NCBI RefSeq assembly: GCF_900103525.1
Contig: NZ_FNHN01000009.1
Coordinates: 124,001-188,000, forward strand
Origin: Bacillus sp. OK048
GTDB lineage: Bacteria > Bacillota > Bacilli > Bacillales > Cytobacillaceae
Direction: 5' to 3'
Length of the DNA stretch: 64,000 bases
Below the pieces are notes generated by a model that ran no database searches, was not told where the DNA came from, and worked only from the letters and a program-made list of their open reading frames with translations. The first letter of the stretch is position 1, and the number at the start of each line of letters is the position of its first letter. This document shows, one piece after another, positions 26,536 through 34,735 of the stretch. Made by a program: the position numbers and the translations under genes.

Positions 26536-26805
26536 GTGTTTGTCCTAACAGAAGCTGCAGAAACAGAAATAAAAAATAGGCTGGCACAATTAGATTCAGC
26601 TAAGCTTATCCGATTACAAATGCGTAAAAGTTGTTTTATGAAAGTGAAGCTAACTCTAGAAGCAGTGATACAGTCAAATGATCGTACAATCGTGAAGGAT
26701 GATTTAACTTTTATCATCGACAATGGTGAATGTCATTACTTCAGGGATAAAAAGTTAGATTTTATACCGGACCAAACAGGTTTTAAACAATTTGAAGTTT
26801 TGTAA
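26536..26805 (+). CDS. HesB/IscA-like small protein lacking the cluster-binding cysteines
   Basis: An 89-residue protein with the outline of the Fe-S biosynthesis HesB/IscA domain: opening LTEAAETEIKNRL, central beta region, and a late segment DLTFIIDNGECHYF. The conserved CGG...CGC cysteines of true A-type carriers are missing; the two cysteines present (in KSCFMK and GECHYF) are not at those places. Bacillus genomes carry such degenerate members with no known role. GTG start 6 bases after AAGGAGGG, 19 bases after the TetR gene, so cotranscribed with it. It ends at a terminator. Confidence 0.6.
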   Translation: MFVLTEAAETEIKNRLAQLDSAKLIRLQMRKSCFMKVKLTLEAVIQSNDRTIVKDDLTFIIDNGECHYFRDKKLDFIPDQTGFKQFEVL

Positions 26806-26820
26806 GTTGTTTATAGATTA

Positions 26821-26864
26821 AAAGAGCCCAAATTCACATAAAGGAATTGGGTTCTTTTTTTTTT
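26821..26864 (+). terminator. Rho-independent terminator
   Basis: AAGAGCCCAAATTC pairs with GAATTGGGTTCTTT, then a ten-T run. Confidence 0.85.
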
Positions 26865-26898
26865 ATTAAATTATGTCAAAATAATGAACTTAAACTAA

Positions 26899-26927
26899 TT
26901 GACATAAAATAAAATGCGAGTTAGTAT
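26899..26927 (+). promoter_or_regulatory. SigA-type promoter of the IclR gene
   Basis: TTGACA, 17 bp, TAGTAT. It places transcription start near 26934, downstream of the first in-frame ATG (26914), which therefore cannot be the start codon. Confidence 0.7.
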
Positions 26928-26988
26928 AAACGTATCGATAGAAATTTACGAACGCCATTCGACAATGACGAACGAGAGAAGGATGATA

Positions 26989-27762
26989 ATGTCTGAACGT
27001 TTAATTCAATCGATTGAAAGGGCAGCCGATGTCCTGGAATTATTTTTAAGTACGAGTCCAGAACTAAGTGTCAAAGAGATTAGTCAAAACCTAAATTTAT
27101 CTAAAAGCACCGTTCATGGAATCATTAAGACTCTTGAACATAGAGGGTTTTTACAGCAAAATCCAGATGACTTAAAGTATAGGCTGGGGATTAAACTCTT
27201 CACTCTGGGTAATTTTGTGGCGAAACATCTCGATATTGGAAAAATAGCTAGACCAATCATCAGAGAACTAGTGGATGAGTTAAATGAAACCGTTCACTTA
27301 GTCACCTTGCAGCGCGACGAAGTTATTTATATTGAAAAAGTAGAAGGTCCGCGAGCACTTACCATATACTCCCATACAGGAAAAAGGGCTCCAGTGCATT
27401 GTACAGGTGTCGGCAAGGCAATTCTTGCTCACTTAAGTGAAAAAGAAGCTGACAGGCTGTTATCATCTTCAAGTTTAGAAGCCTTCACAGAGTACACGGT
27501 GACAGATATTGATGAAATTAAAAAACAGTTGGTTTCTATTCGTGAGACTGGTTATGCTGTCGATGATGAAGAAATCGAGCTGGGACTTAAATGTATAGCC
27601 GCTCCGATTTTCAATCATAAAGGAAATGTAATCGCTTCAATTAGTTGTGCCGCACCTAAAATGAGACTCGATGAAGAGAAGCTTCCAATCGTGATAGCTG
27701 GTATCCAAAGGGCAGCATATGAAATTTCAAAAGCTTTTGGATACAAGGATGAATTCATCTAA
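26989..27762 (+). CDS. IclR family transcriptional regulator
   Basis: A 257-residue regulator: winged helix-turn-helix at ~10-65 (VKEISQNLNLSKSTVHGIIKTLEHRGFL) and a C-terminal IclR effector domain (VHLVTLQRDEVIYIEKV, APVHCTGVGKAILA, YAVDDEEIELGLKCIAAPI). IclR proteins control catabolic operons in response to small organic acids or aromatics. The start is set by AGAAGG 6 bases before ATG 26989 and by the promoter position. It lies 57 bases upstream of, and in line with, the aldehyde dehydrogenase/aldolase cluster, which it probably regulates. Confidence 0.9.
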   Translation: MSERLIQSIERAADVLELFLSTSPELSVKEISQNLNLSKSTVHGIIKTLEHRGFLQQNPDDLKYRLGIKLFTLGNFVAKHLDIGKIARPIIRELVDELNETVHLVTLQRDEVIYIEKVEGPRALTIYSHTGKRAPVHCTGVGKAILAHLSEKEADRLLSSSSLEAFTEYTVTDIDEIKKQLVSIRETGYAVDDEEIELGLKCIAAPIFNHKGNVIASISCAAPKMRLDEEKLPIVIAGIQRAAYEISKAFGYKDEFI

Positions 27763-27819
27763 AAGTAGCAAAAATGTAAACTCACATAAAAAATATGAAT
27801 ATCTAGGAGGAGAATTATT

Positions 27820-28707
27820 TTGTCAAAAATAAAAGTTGCCGTTCTTGGCTCAGGGAACATTGGTACAGATTTAATGATTAAACTAGGTCGCTCTGAATTG
27901 CTAGAGTTAACCGCTGTAATTGGGATTGACCCGCAATCTGACGGATTACGTCGTGCGAGAGAAATGGGTTATGCAGGGGTAGACACTGGAATTGACGGTT
28001 TTCTAGCAGATCCAACATTAGAAGCTGATATTGTATTTGACGCAACTTCAGCAAAAGCTCATTTATATAATGCAAAGGTATTAAAAGAAGCAGGGATTAA
28101 AGTAATCGATATGACTCCTGCTGCGGTTGGTCCATATGTATGTGCTGCAGTAAACATTGACGAGCATTTAGAGAAGGATAATATTAATTTAATTACCTGT
28201 GGCGGGCAAGCGACCATTCCAATGGTTCATGCTGTAAACCGTGTAAGCCCAGTAGAATACGCTGAAATCGTTGCAACCATTTCAAGTAAAAGTGCGGGCC
28301 CAGGAACGCGTGCGAATATTGATGAATTTACTGAAACAACATCCCGTGCAATTGAAGTAGTCGGCGGCGCTAAAAAAGGGAAAGCAATCATGATTTTAAA
28401 CCCTGCTGAACCGCCAATCATGATGCGTGATACTGTTTATACGCTTGTGGAAGAAGGAAAAATGGACGAAGAGGGTATCAGAAAATCGATAGCTGAAATG
28501 ACAGACGTCGTTCAATCCTATGTTCCGGGTTATCAGCTTCGTACGGAACCCATTTTTGAAGGAAATAAAGTAACCATCTTCATTCAAGTCGAAGGTGCGG
28601 GAGATTACCTGCCTAAATATTCAGGAAATCTTGATATTATGACAGCTGCTGGTGTAAAGATTGCAGAAGAGTTTGCTAAAAATCTATTAAAGAAAGAAAC
28701 CGTTTAA
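27820..28707 (+). CDS. mhpF: Acetaldehyde dehydrogenase (acylating)
   Basis: A 295-residue enzyme of the DmpF/MhpF/BphJ family. The Rossmann motif is GSGNIGTD (residues 11-18) and the catalytic cysteine is C127 in [10 protein letters not shown]. It oxidises an aldehyde with NAD and CoA to acyl-CoA. These enzymes form a channelling complex with the aldolase encoded next. TTG start with a strong AGGAGGA site. The normal meta-cleavage partners (dioxygenase, hydrolase, hydratase) are not in the window, so the pathway input must differ. Confidence 0.92.
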   Translation: MSKIKVAVLGSGNIGTDLMIKLGRSELLELTAVIGIDPQSDGLRRAREMGYAGVDTGIDGFLADPTLEADIVFDATSAKAHLYNAKVLKEAGIKVIDMTPAAVGPYVCAAVNIDEHLEKDNINLITCGGQATIPMVHAVNRVSPVEYAEIVATISSKSAGPGTRANIDEFTETTSRAIEVVGGAKKGKAIMILNPAEPPIMMRDTVYTLVEEGKMDEEGIRKSIAEMTDVVQSYVPGYQLRTEPIFEGNKVTIFIQVEGAGDYLPKYSGNLDIMTAAGVKIAEEFAKNLLKKETV

Positions 28708-28729
28708 GCGGTAGAAAGGGGTAAATAAC

Positions 28730-29740
28730 ATGACAAATGAAAGAGATATTCTAATCACCGAGGTAGCATTACGAGATGGAAGCCATGCGGTCTCTCATCA
28801 ATTTACCGTGGATCAAGTACTTAAAGTAGCAAAAGCCTTGAATGATGCAAATGTTCCATATTTTGAAGTATCACACGGAGATGGTTTAGCAGGATCTTCC
28901 TTACAATATGGTCTTTCACGTACAAACGAAATGGAATTAATTGAAGCAGCCGTGTCTGTTGCAGATAAATCTAAAGTGGCTGTGCTTTTATTACCGGGTA
29001 TCGGTACGCTACATGATTTAAAAGAAGCAGCTAATTTAGGAGCAAAAATGGCACGTATTGCAACCCATGTTACGGAAGCAGACGTGGCACCGCAGCATAT
29101 TGCTTATGCGAAGGAATTGGGAATGGAAACAGTAGGATTCCTAATGATGAATCATATGGCACCAGTTGATAAATTAGTTGAACAAGCAAAATTAATGGAA
29201 AGCTATGGAGCCGATACGGTATATGTAGTAGATTCAGCTGGTTACTTGCTTCCAGGTCAAGTTCGTGAAAGAATTCGTGCCCTTAAACAATCAGTAGGTG
29301 TTAACATTGGTTTCCATGCTCATAACAATTTATCTCTAGCAATGGCAAATACGCTTGTCGCGATTGAAGAAGGCGCTACCCGTATTGATGGCAGTGTGCG
29401 CTGCTTAGGAGCAGGTGCTGGTAATACCCAAACAGAAGTCCTTGTTGCAGTTTGTGAACGGATGGGAATCAAAACGGGCATAGATCTATATAAAATGATG
29501 GATTTAGCGGAAGACATCATTGCACCAATTTTACCGGTGCCGCAAGAAATTACGAAAGATAGTTTAACGCTTGGTTATGCGGGTGTTTACTCAAGCTTTG
29601 CATTGCATTCAAAACGTGCTGCTGAAAGATATGGTGTAGATTCACGCGATATTTTAATCGAATTAGGTAAACGTAAAGTAGTTGGCGGTCAAGAGGATAT
29701 GATCGTGGAAGTAGCTGCAGAACTTGCTAAAAACAAGTAA
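28730..29740 (+). CDS. mhpE: 4-hydroxy-2-oxovalerate aldolase
   Basis: A 336-residue DmpG/MhpE/BphI-type class II aldolase: LRDGSHAVSHQF at the N-terminus carries the catalytic Arg and metal-binding Asp, and GFHAHNNLSLAMANT supplies the two metal-binding histidines. It cleaves 4-hydroxy-2-oxo acids into pyruvate and an aldehyde, which the dehydrogenase partner upstream (22 bp gap) converts to acyl-CoA. The C-terminal communication domain is complete, so substrate channelling is likely intact. Confidence 0.92.
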   Translation: MTNERDILITEVALRDGSHAVSHQFTVDQVLKVAKALNDANVPYFEVSHGDGLAGSSLQYGLSRTNEMELIEAAVSVADKSKVAVLLLPGIGTLHDLKEAANLGAKMARIATHVTEADVAPQHIAYAKELGMETVGFLMMNHMAPVDKLVEQAKLMESYGADTVYVVDSAGYLLPGQVRERIRALKQSVGVNIGFHAHNNLSLAMANTLVAIEEGATRIDGSVRCLGAGAGNTQTEVLVAVCERMGIKTGIDLYKMMDLAEDIIAPILPVPQEITKDSLTLGYAGVYSSFALHSKRAAERYGVDSRDILIELGKRKVVGGQEDMIVEVAAELAKNK

Positions 29741-29819
29741 TAGCCTTTTTTGACCTAAAAATGGTTTTCTAAATCTTTTTTTAATAGAATGAATCACCTG
29801 TAAGTGAGGAGTGGAGAAT

Positions 29820-30911
29820 TTGAAATCATTTTCTGTACATGGAGCACCGAGTGAGTATATTTTCAGTGAAGGCGTTTTAGAACAGCTACAATCAAAATTG
29901 ATTGAAAGAGGTTTAAAAAAGGTACTTATCGTTCATGGTGTAAAATCATGGGAGGCTGCTAAACCATTTTGGCCAGAGCTGAACGATATCGAAGTTGAAG
30001 AATATGTCTATGGCGGGGAATGCTCTCTATCAGAAATAGACAAAGTGGCTAATCTTGTTGAGGAAAATTCATTTGATGGTGTGATCGCGGTAGGCGGGGG
30101 AAAGGTTCTTGATCTTGTTAAAGCTACATGTAATCAGACCCATCGCCAAGCGATCCTAGTTCCAACGCTTCCCTCAAATTGTTCGCCATGGGCAGCTGTA
30201 AGTGTTCTTTATGATGATGCAGGAACTTTTATTCGATACGACGTTTATCCAGTAAGTGCAAGCCTTGTATTGATCGAACCTAGAATTTTGATTGATGCAC
30301 CTGTAAACATGCTCATTGCAGGTATTGGTGATACTCTTGCGAAATGGTATGAAGCAGATGTTCAGATGTCAGGGATCGATAACAAGCCTGTTCCTTTACA
30401 AATTTCCTATTTTGCTGCAAAGCAGTGCAAAGATCTGCTGCTCGAGCATTCGAAGGGTGCTATAAGTGCTTCAAAAGCTGGACAATTGAATGATGATTTC
30501 ATGAAGGTAGTTGAGACGATCATTACGATGGCTGGTTTAGTTGGTGGATTTGGCGATTATTATGGTAGGGTTGCTGCGGCTCATTCTATTCATAACGGAT
30601 TAACGATTTTAGAAGAAACACATCATGCCTTGCACGGAGAAAAAGTAGCCTATGGAATTCTTGTTCAGCTTGTACTTGAAGGAAAATGGGATGAAATTGG
30701 TCAGTTAATTCCGATTTACCGTGACTGGGGGCTTCCTATTTCTGTATCGGAAATTGGTGTGCAAAACCTTACTCAAGATATGATTGCAGCAGTAGCTCAA
30801 AAAGCTGTTATTCCTGAGGAATCCATCCATGTAATGCCAATGGAAATCACTGCAGAGAATGTGGCCTCTGCCATTACAGAACTTGAAAATAAAGTTGCGG
30901 TTTTAAATTAA
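29820..30911 (+). CDS. Iron-containing alcohol / hydroxycarboxylate dehydrogenase family protein
   Basis: About 363 residues of the GldA/Fe-ADH superfamily: the NAD loop VIAVGGGKVLDLVKA and the three metal ligands Asp (GIGDTLAKWYEA), His (AAAHSIHNGL) and His (HHALHGEKVAYG). The sequence style is closest to the HcxA (YbdH)/glycerol-dehydrogenase-like branch, whose E. coli member works on 2-oxo and 2-hydroxy acids. The start is probably TTG 29820, spaced from the GAGGAGTGGAG stretch; GTG 29811 is inside it. Its position behind the aldolase suggests it makes the 2-oxo group of the aldolase substrate; that is inference. Confidence 0.8.
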   Translation: MKSFSVHGAPSEYIFSEGVLEQLQSKLIERGLKKVLIVHGVKSWEAAKPFWPELNDIEVEEYVYGGECSLSEIDKVANLVEENSFDGVIAVGGGKVLDLVKATCNQTHRQAILVPTLPSNCSPWAAVSVLYDDAGTFIRYDVYPVSASLVLIEPRILIDAPVNMLIAGIGDTLAKWYEADVQMSGIDNKPVPLQISYFAAKQCKDLLLEHSKGAISASKAGQLNDDFMKVVETIITMAGLVGGFGDYYGRVAAAHSIHNGLTILEETHHALHGEKVAYGILVQLVLEGKWDEIGQLIPIYRDWGLPISVSEIGVQNLTQDMIAAVAQKAVIPEESIHVMPMEITAENVASAITELENKVAVLN

Positions 30912-30941
30912 AGATAATAGATTACTAGATTGGGGAATAGT

Positions 30942-30975
30942 GATGAAGGTGGGGATAGATTTTCTTGCCTTCATC
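30942..30975 (+). other. Intercistronic hairpin before the permease
   Basis: GATGAAGG and CCTTCATC pair around an 18-base loop. There is no T-run, so it is more likely an mRNA-processing or stabilising hairpin than a terminator. Confidence 0.45.
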
Positions 30976-31014
30976 CTAAATAGATTAAATAATCGGGGAT
31001 TTTTCTATCATGTC

Positions 31015-31028
31015 TGAAAGCGCTTAAA
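31015..31028 (+). promoter_or_regulatory. Likely cre (CcpA) site
   Basis: TGAAAGCGCTTAAA fits TGWAANCGNTNWCA with one mismatch and contains the AAGCGCTT core, 65 bases before the GntP-type permease. It suggests separate catabolite control of uptake. Confidence 0.6.
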
Positions 31029-31093
31029 GGTCCAACGCAAAATGCTCCTTTCCGTTTAAAAAGACATCCTAGAAATAAAGGGGAAAAAATATT

Positions 31094-32503
31094 ATGGAAT
31101 TAGTCATTATACTATTAGCACTCGGAATGTTGATGTTTATTGCATACCGAGGATTCACAGTTATCATTTTTGCACCTATTTGTGCGTTATTTGCTGTACT
31201 TTTAACAGAACCAGGATGGATTCTACCTTTTTACTCTAATGTATTTATGGGGAAAATGGTTGAATATATTCAGCTTTATTTTCCAATCTTCTTATTAGGA
31301 GCTATTTTTGGTAAAGTAGTAGAAATGTCAGGACTTGCTAAATCTATTGCTTCTACCATCGTTCAAGTCGTTGGTCAAAAAAGAGGAATGTTAGCCATTG
31401 TTTTACTTGCTGCTATCTTAACATATAGTGGAGTTAGCTTAGTGGTGGTATCGTTCGCAGTCTATCCATTTGCCGCACATCTTTTCAGACAATCAAATAT
31501 TCCAAAGCGTTTAATTCCAGGTACGATTGCACTTGGTGCATTCACCTTTACAATGGATGCATTGCCTGGTTCACCACAAGTACAAAACGTAATTCCAACA
31601 AGCTTCTTTAAAACAGATCTTTATGCTGCACCTACGCTTGGGATTATCGGAGCCATTTTTATCTTCGTACTTGGAATGTGGTATTTAAATTCTCGTCGTA
31701 TCAAAGCAGAAAAAGCTGGAGAAGGTTATGACAGCTTCGGTACAATTAAGGAAGACAATGAAGTAATCATGAATTTAGGGGAACAAGAAAGCATCGGCCG
31801 TAAGATTTTTGCTTTTGTTCCTGTTTTATTGGTAGCTGTTTTAAACAAAGTATTATCAACGATTATTCCAAAATGGTATCCAAATGGTTTTGACTTCGCA
31901 GCCATTGGAATGAATTTTCCAAGCATTGAAACGTCAAAGGTTATCGGAATCTGGTCGGTTGAAATCGCACTTTTAGTCGGTATTATCGCGACTATTCTGT
32001 ATAATCGCAAACCAGTTTTGGTGAATTTCAAAGATGGAATGAGAATCGGAGTAGCAGGTGCGCTTCTTGCTATTATGAACTCAGCAACAGAATACGGATT
32101 TGGAGCTGTTATTTCAAATTTACCTGGTTTCTCTATTGCAAGAGATGGGATTGCCAAAGTATTTGGTCATCCACTACTAAATGGGGCTGTTACCACCAAC
32201 ATTCTTTCTGCAATCTCTGGTTCGGCGTCTGCTGGTATTGCCATCACTCTTGGGATGATGTCAGAAAAATATATTGAACTAGCAAATCAGTTCGATATTC
32301 CACTTGAAGTTATGCACCGTGTTATCTCGATGGCCTCTGGAGGTATGGATACATTGCCGCATAATGGAGCGGTTATTACCTTGCTAGCAATAACAGGTTT
32401 AACACATAAGCAATCATACCGTGACATTTTTGCTATTACGATCATTAAAACAATCGCAGCATTCTTTGTCATTGCAGTATATCTGTTAACAGGTATAGTT
32501 TAA
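31094..32503 (+). CDS. GntP family organic/sugar-acid permease
   Basis: A 469-residue polytopic protein of the gluconate:H+ symporter (GntP) family with about twelve hydrophobic segments: MFIAYRGFTVIIFAPICALFAVLL at the start, IFLLGAIFGKVVEMSGLAKSIA, and the C-terminal motif ISGSASAGIAITLG with PHNGAVITLL. GntP carriers import gluconate and related hydroxy acids. Being last in the IclR cluster, it probably imports the cluster's substrate. The ribosome site is AAAGGGG. Confidence 0.88.
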   Translation: MELVIILLALGMLMFIAYRGFTVIIFAPICALFAVLLTEPGWILPFYSNVFMGKMVEYIQLYFPIFLLGAIFGKVVEMSGLAKSIASTIVQVVGQKRGMLAIVLLAAILTYSGVSLVVVSFAVYPFAAHLFRQSNIPKRLIPGTIALGAFTFTMDALPGSPQVQNVIPTSFFKTDLYAAPTLGIIGAIFIFVLGMWYLNSRRIKAEKAGEGYDSFGTIKEDNEVIMNLGEQESIGRKIFAFVPVLLVAVLNKVLSTIIPKWYPNGFDFAAIGMNFPSIETSKVIGIWSVEIALLVGIIATILYNRKPVLVNFKDGMRIGVAGALLAIMNSATEYGFGAVISNLPGFSIARDGIAKVFGHPLLNGAVTTNILSAISGSASAGIAITLGMMSEKYIELANQFDIPLEVMHRVISMASGGMDTLPHNGAVITLLAITGLTHKQSYRDIFAITIIKTIAAFFVIAVYLLTGIV

Positions 32504-32515
32504 GAAGACAATAAT

Positions 32516-32562
32516 TAGCAAGTAGATTAAGTCTAATTTCAGACAAGTCTACTTGCTTTTTT
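32516..32562. terminator. Terminator after the IclR cluster
   Basis: GCAAGTAGA and TCTACTTGC with an inner AGTCT/AGACA-type stem, then TTTTTT. It lies between convergent genes and may serve both. Confidence 0.8.
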
Positions 32563-32563
32563 G

Positions 32564-33640
32564 TTATTCGATTACACCTGATTCAGAGATTTGCACCTCA
32601 GGCTTTATCTTTACCACCGTGTCTTTATATTGATTGTCCCACCAATTTTTGAAATCAAAATTCCTAGTCTTTGTTTTGAGGAAATGACCAAATCCTATCG
32701 GATCAATTTCCTTTTCTTTAAATCGTTCGATCATAGCAAGGCATTCCTTCTCGACATCTTTTTCAAACTGATTTTGTAATTTGTGCATTAATTTTGGTGT
32801 GAGTTCTTGACCAGTAAACTCATTAATAATGCCCTCAATTTTAATATGAATCGTGACTTCAGTTGGGTTTCGTTTCGTTAATTCAAAATTGTGAGATGAA
32901 TGAATGCTTCGAATGGCTGCTTCACCACCAGCTATTTTGACTCTGTGCAAGCCTTGACTGTATTTGTCTACTAGTAGCTTGAAAAAAAACATCTTCTCCG
33001 CTGCAATAAGATCAATCATTTTTCCATATTTGAGGAGGGCAATCCCATTAATTTTTAGTTTATCTTTTCCAATTTGTTTTAGTTGTGGTAAATAGGGTGT
33101 TTTTCCCTGTTGATAAAAATCAGCAAGAAACAATTGTAAATTTGTTTTAGGCAGATCTTCATTTTTGATATTATGTTCTAATAAATTAGAAATATAGGTT
33201 GCGTTACTCCTTATCCCATATTTCCCTGATAGTAATTTCTTCGTGTCTCCATCTACCACAGCTAAAGATAGACCAGACCCCACACCTGGATCCCTTTGAA
33301 AGGGGTCAACCAAAGGGAGAATTCCTACCTTTTCGGCTAACGTATTACTAAATAAGACGACCTCAAGACTTCCAGTTACGACGGGGTCAGCGGTTTGCCG
33401 TTGAATCTCCTGTAGGATGGACTTATTAATCTCAGCTTTTGCCGAGAAGGTTTGACTTTTTGGCGGCTGGTTAGGCAGGTAAACGGGGATAACAACGGTG
33501 CCAAGAATGTTTTCTTTATCAACATAGTCAAAGCTTATTCCTTCAATTAAGCTAATATCATCTAATATCTCTTTCTTGACACAGCCCATTAAACTAGAGG
33601 CTAGGAATACAGAAACTATCCACTTAAGTATGCTTCGCAC
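32564..33640 (-). CDS. Spore germinant receptor lipoprotein, GerAC/GerKC family
   Basis: A 358-residue Ger(x)C family lipoprotein: short signal (ILKWIVSVFLASSLMGC) with lipobox LMGC, then the N-terminal domain (ISLIEGISFDYVD) and the C-terminal GerAC domain with the repeated Lys/Glu-rich helices. It is the C subunit of a germinant receptor in the spore inner membrane. The start overlaps the B-subunit gene by 17 bp, consistent with translational coupling. The operon order is A-B-C as in gerA. Confidence 0.92.
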   Translation of the reverse strand: MRSILKWIVSVFLASSLMGCVKKEILDDISLIEGISFDYVDKENILGTVVIPVYLPNQPPKSQTFSAKAEINKSILQEIQRQTADPVVTGSLEVVLFSNTLAEKVGILPLVDPFQRDPGVGSGLSLAVVDGDTKKLLSGKYGIRSNATYISNLLEHNIKNEDLPKTNLQLFLADFYQQGKTPYLPQLKQIGKDKLKINGIALLKYGKMIDLIAAEKMFFFKLLVDKYSQGLHRVKIAGGEAAIRSIHSSHNFELTKRNPTEVTIHIKIEGIINEFTGQELTPKLMHKLQNQFEKDVEKECLAMIERFKEKEIDPIGFGHFLKTKTRNFDFKNWWDNQYKDTVVKIKPEVQISESGVIE

Positions 33641-34724
33641 GACTTTTCACCTTCTTTGCTAGTAACGTAGCTGCAAACAACAACGGAACATAAATGATAT
33701 TAAAGTAAAACGCAACTTTGGCTGTAATATCAGTCAGAAAATTAATTTGTTCTCTCGTTGATAGCAAACTGGTCGCTATTAAACAAAAAACGGCAATAAA
33801 GAGAACGGAGGTTTTTTGACGAATGGAAAAAAGCTGCTTGGCTAATCGACTTGCACACCACAAACAAATACATATATTGGGCAATATTATCAAAGCCCAG
33901 TTTGTGATTCCAATATATTCAAAGCGTTCCACGAAGGGCATTTTAATAATTTTCCACATGGTTAATGTTGGCCAGACGTTTTTTTGCAATTGCTCTTCCG
34001 AAAAGTAGCCAAAGGATAGAATAGCTAAATAGATGCAAAGTATTATTGAGAATAATACGCCAAAGTGAGCCCATTTTTTACTCTTTTCTGGTTGTTGGAT
34101 AAACGGATAAAAAAATAATAATGTTTCAAATCCTAAAAGAGAAAACGACATATTTCGACTAGCAAGAAGTAACTCCTTTATAGAATGATCGAATATGGGA
34201 AGGAGATTGGTAAAGTCAGCATATGGAATGATAATAATAAACAATCCAGCAATGTATAAAGGTAATATTACCGAAAAAAAGGCAATCCCTGCCACCGTCC
34301 GAAAACCACCAAACACAATATAGATAACTAAAAGTAGATAGGCAAGAGCAAACCAAAAAGTCCTTAGCTCTGGAAACATCCATACTTGAACAATTTCTAT
34401 ATAGCTCCGCAGGACCGTAACAGCATATAAACTAAAATATAGAATAAAGGTGCTGCTAAGGATATTCCCAATTTTTTTTCCAAGTACATATGTATGAATC
34501 GAAGTCAGGTCGCCGTTTGCTATTTTTAGCATTTTAAACATCATCCACAAAAGTATATGGATAACCAAACCCGTAAAAATGATGGACATCCACGCATCAT
34601 AGCCTGCCGCTTTAGCAATAAATCTTTGGAATCCCAGAATACCTATCCCTGACTGCATGGAATGAATAAGAAAAAATACGAGAAAAGGAGATATTTTTTT
34701 GCTTTCTGGAACGTTAGAACTCAT
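33624..34724 (-). CDS. Spore germinant receptor B subunit (GerAB/GerKB)
   Basis: A 366-residue membrane protein of the APC superfamily (spore_permease): ten predicted helices, opening with SPFLVFFLIHSMQSGIGILGFQRFIAKAAGYDAW, which is the typical GerAB start. The B subunit binds the germinant (amino acid or other small molecule). The gene lies 11 bases after the A subunit and overlaps the C subunit. The ligand cannot be read from sequence. Confidence 0.92.
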   Translation of the reverse strand: MSSNVPESKKISPFLVFFLIHSMQSGIGILGFQRFIAKAAGYDAWMSIIFTGLVIHILLWMMFKMLKIANGDLTSIHTYVLGKKIGNILSSTFILYFSLYAVTVLRSYIEIVQVWMFPELRTFWFALAYLLLVIYIVFGGFRTVAGIAFFSVILPLYIAGLFIIIIPYADFTNLLPIFDHSIKELLLASRNMSFSLLGFETLLFFYPFIQQPEKSKKWAHFGVLFSIILCIYLAILSFGYFSEEQLQKNVWPTLTMWKIIKMPFVERFEYIGITNWALIILPNICICLWCASRLAKQLFSIRQKTSVLFIAVFCLIATSLLSTREQINFLTDITAKVAFYFNIIYVPLLFAATLLAKKVKSRAKHT

Positions 34725-34735
34725 GATGGGAACCC

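Noticed and set aside
31726..32157. 143-codon antisense frame inside the GntP permease
   Set aside because: Shadow of a hydrophobic coding region, with no start signal.
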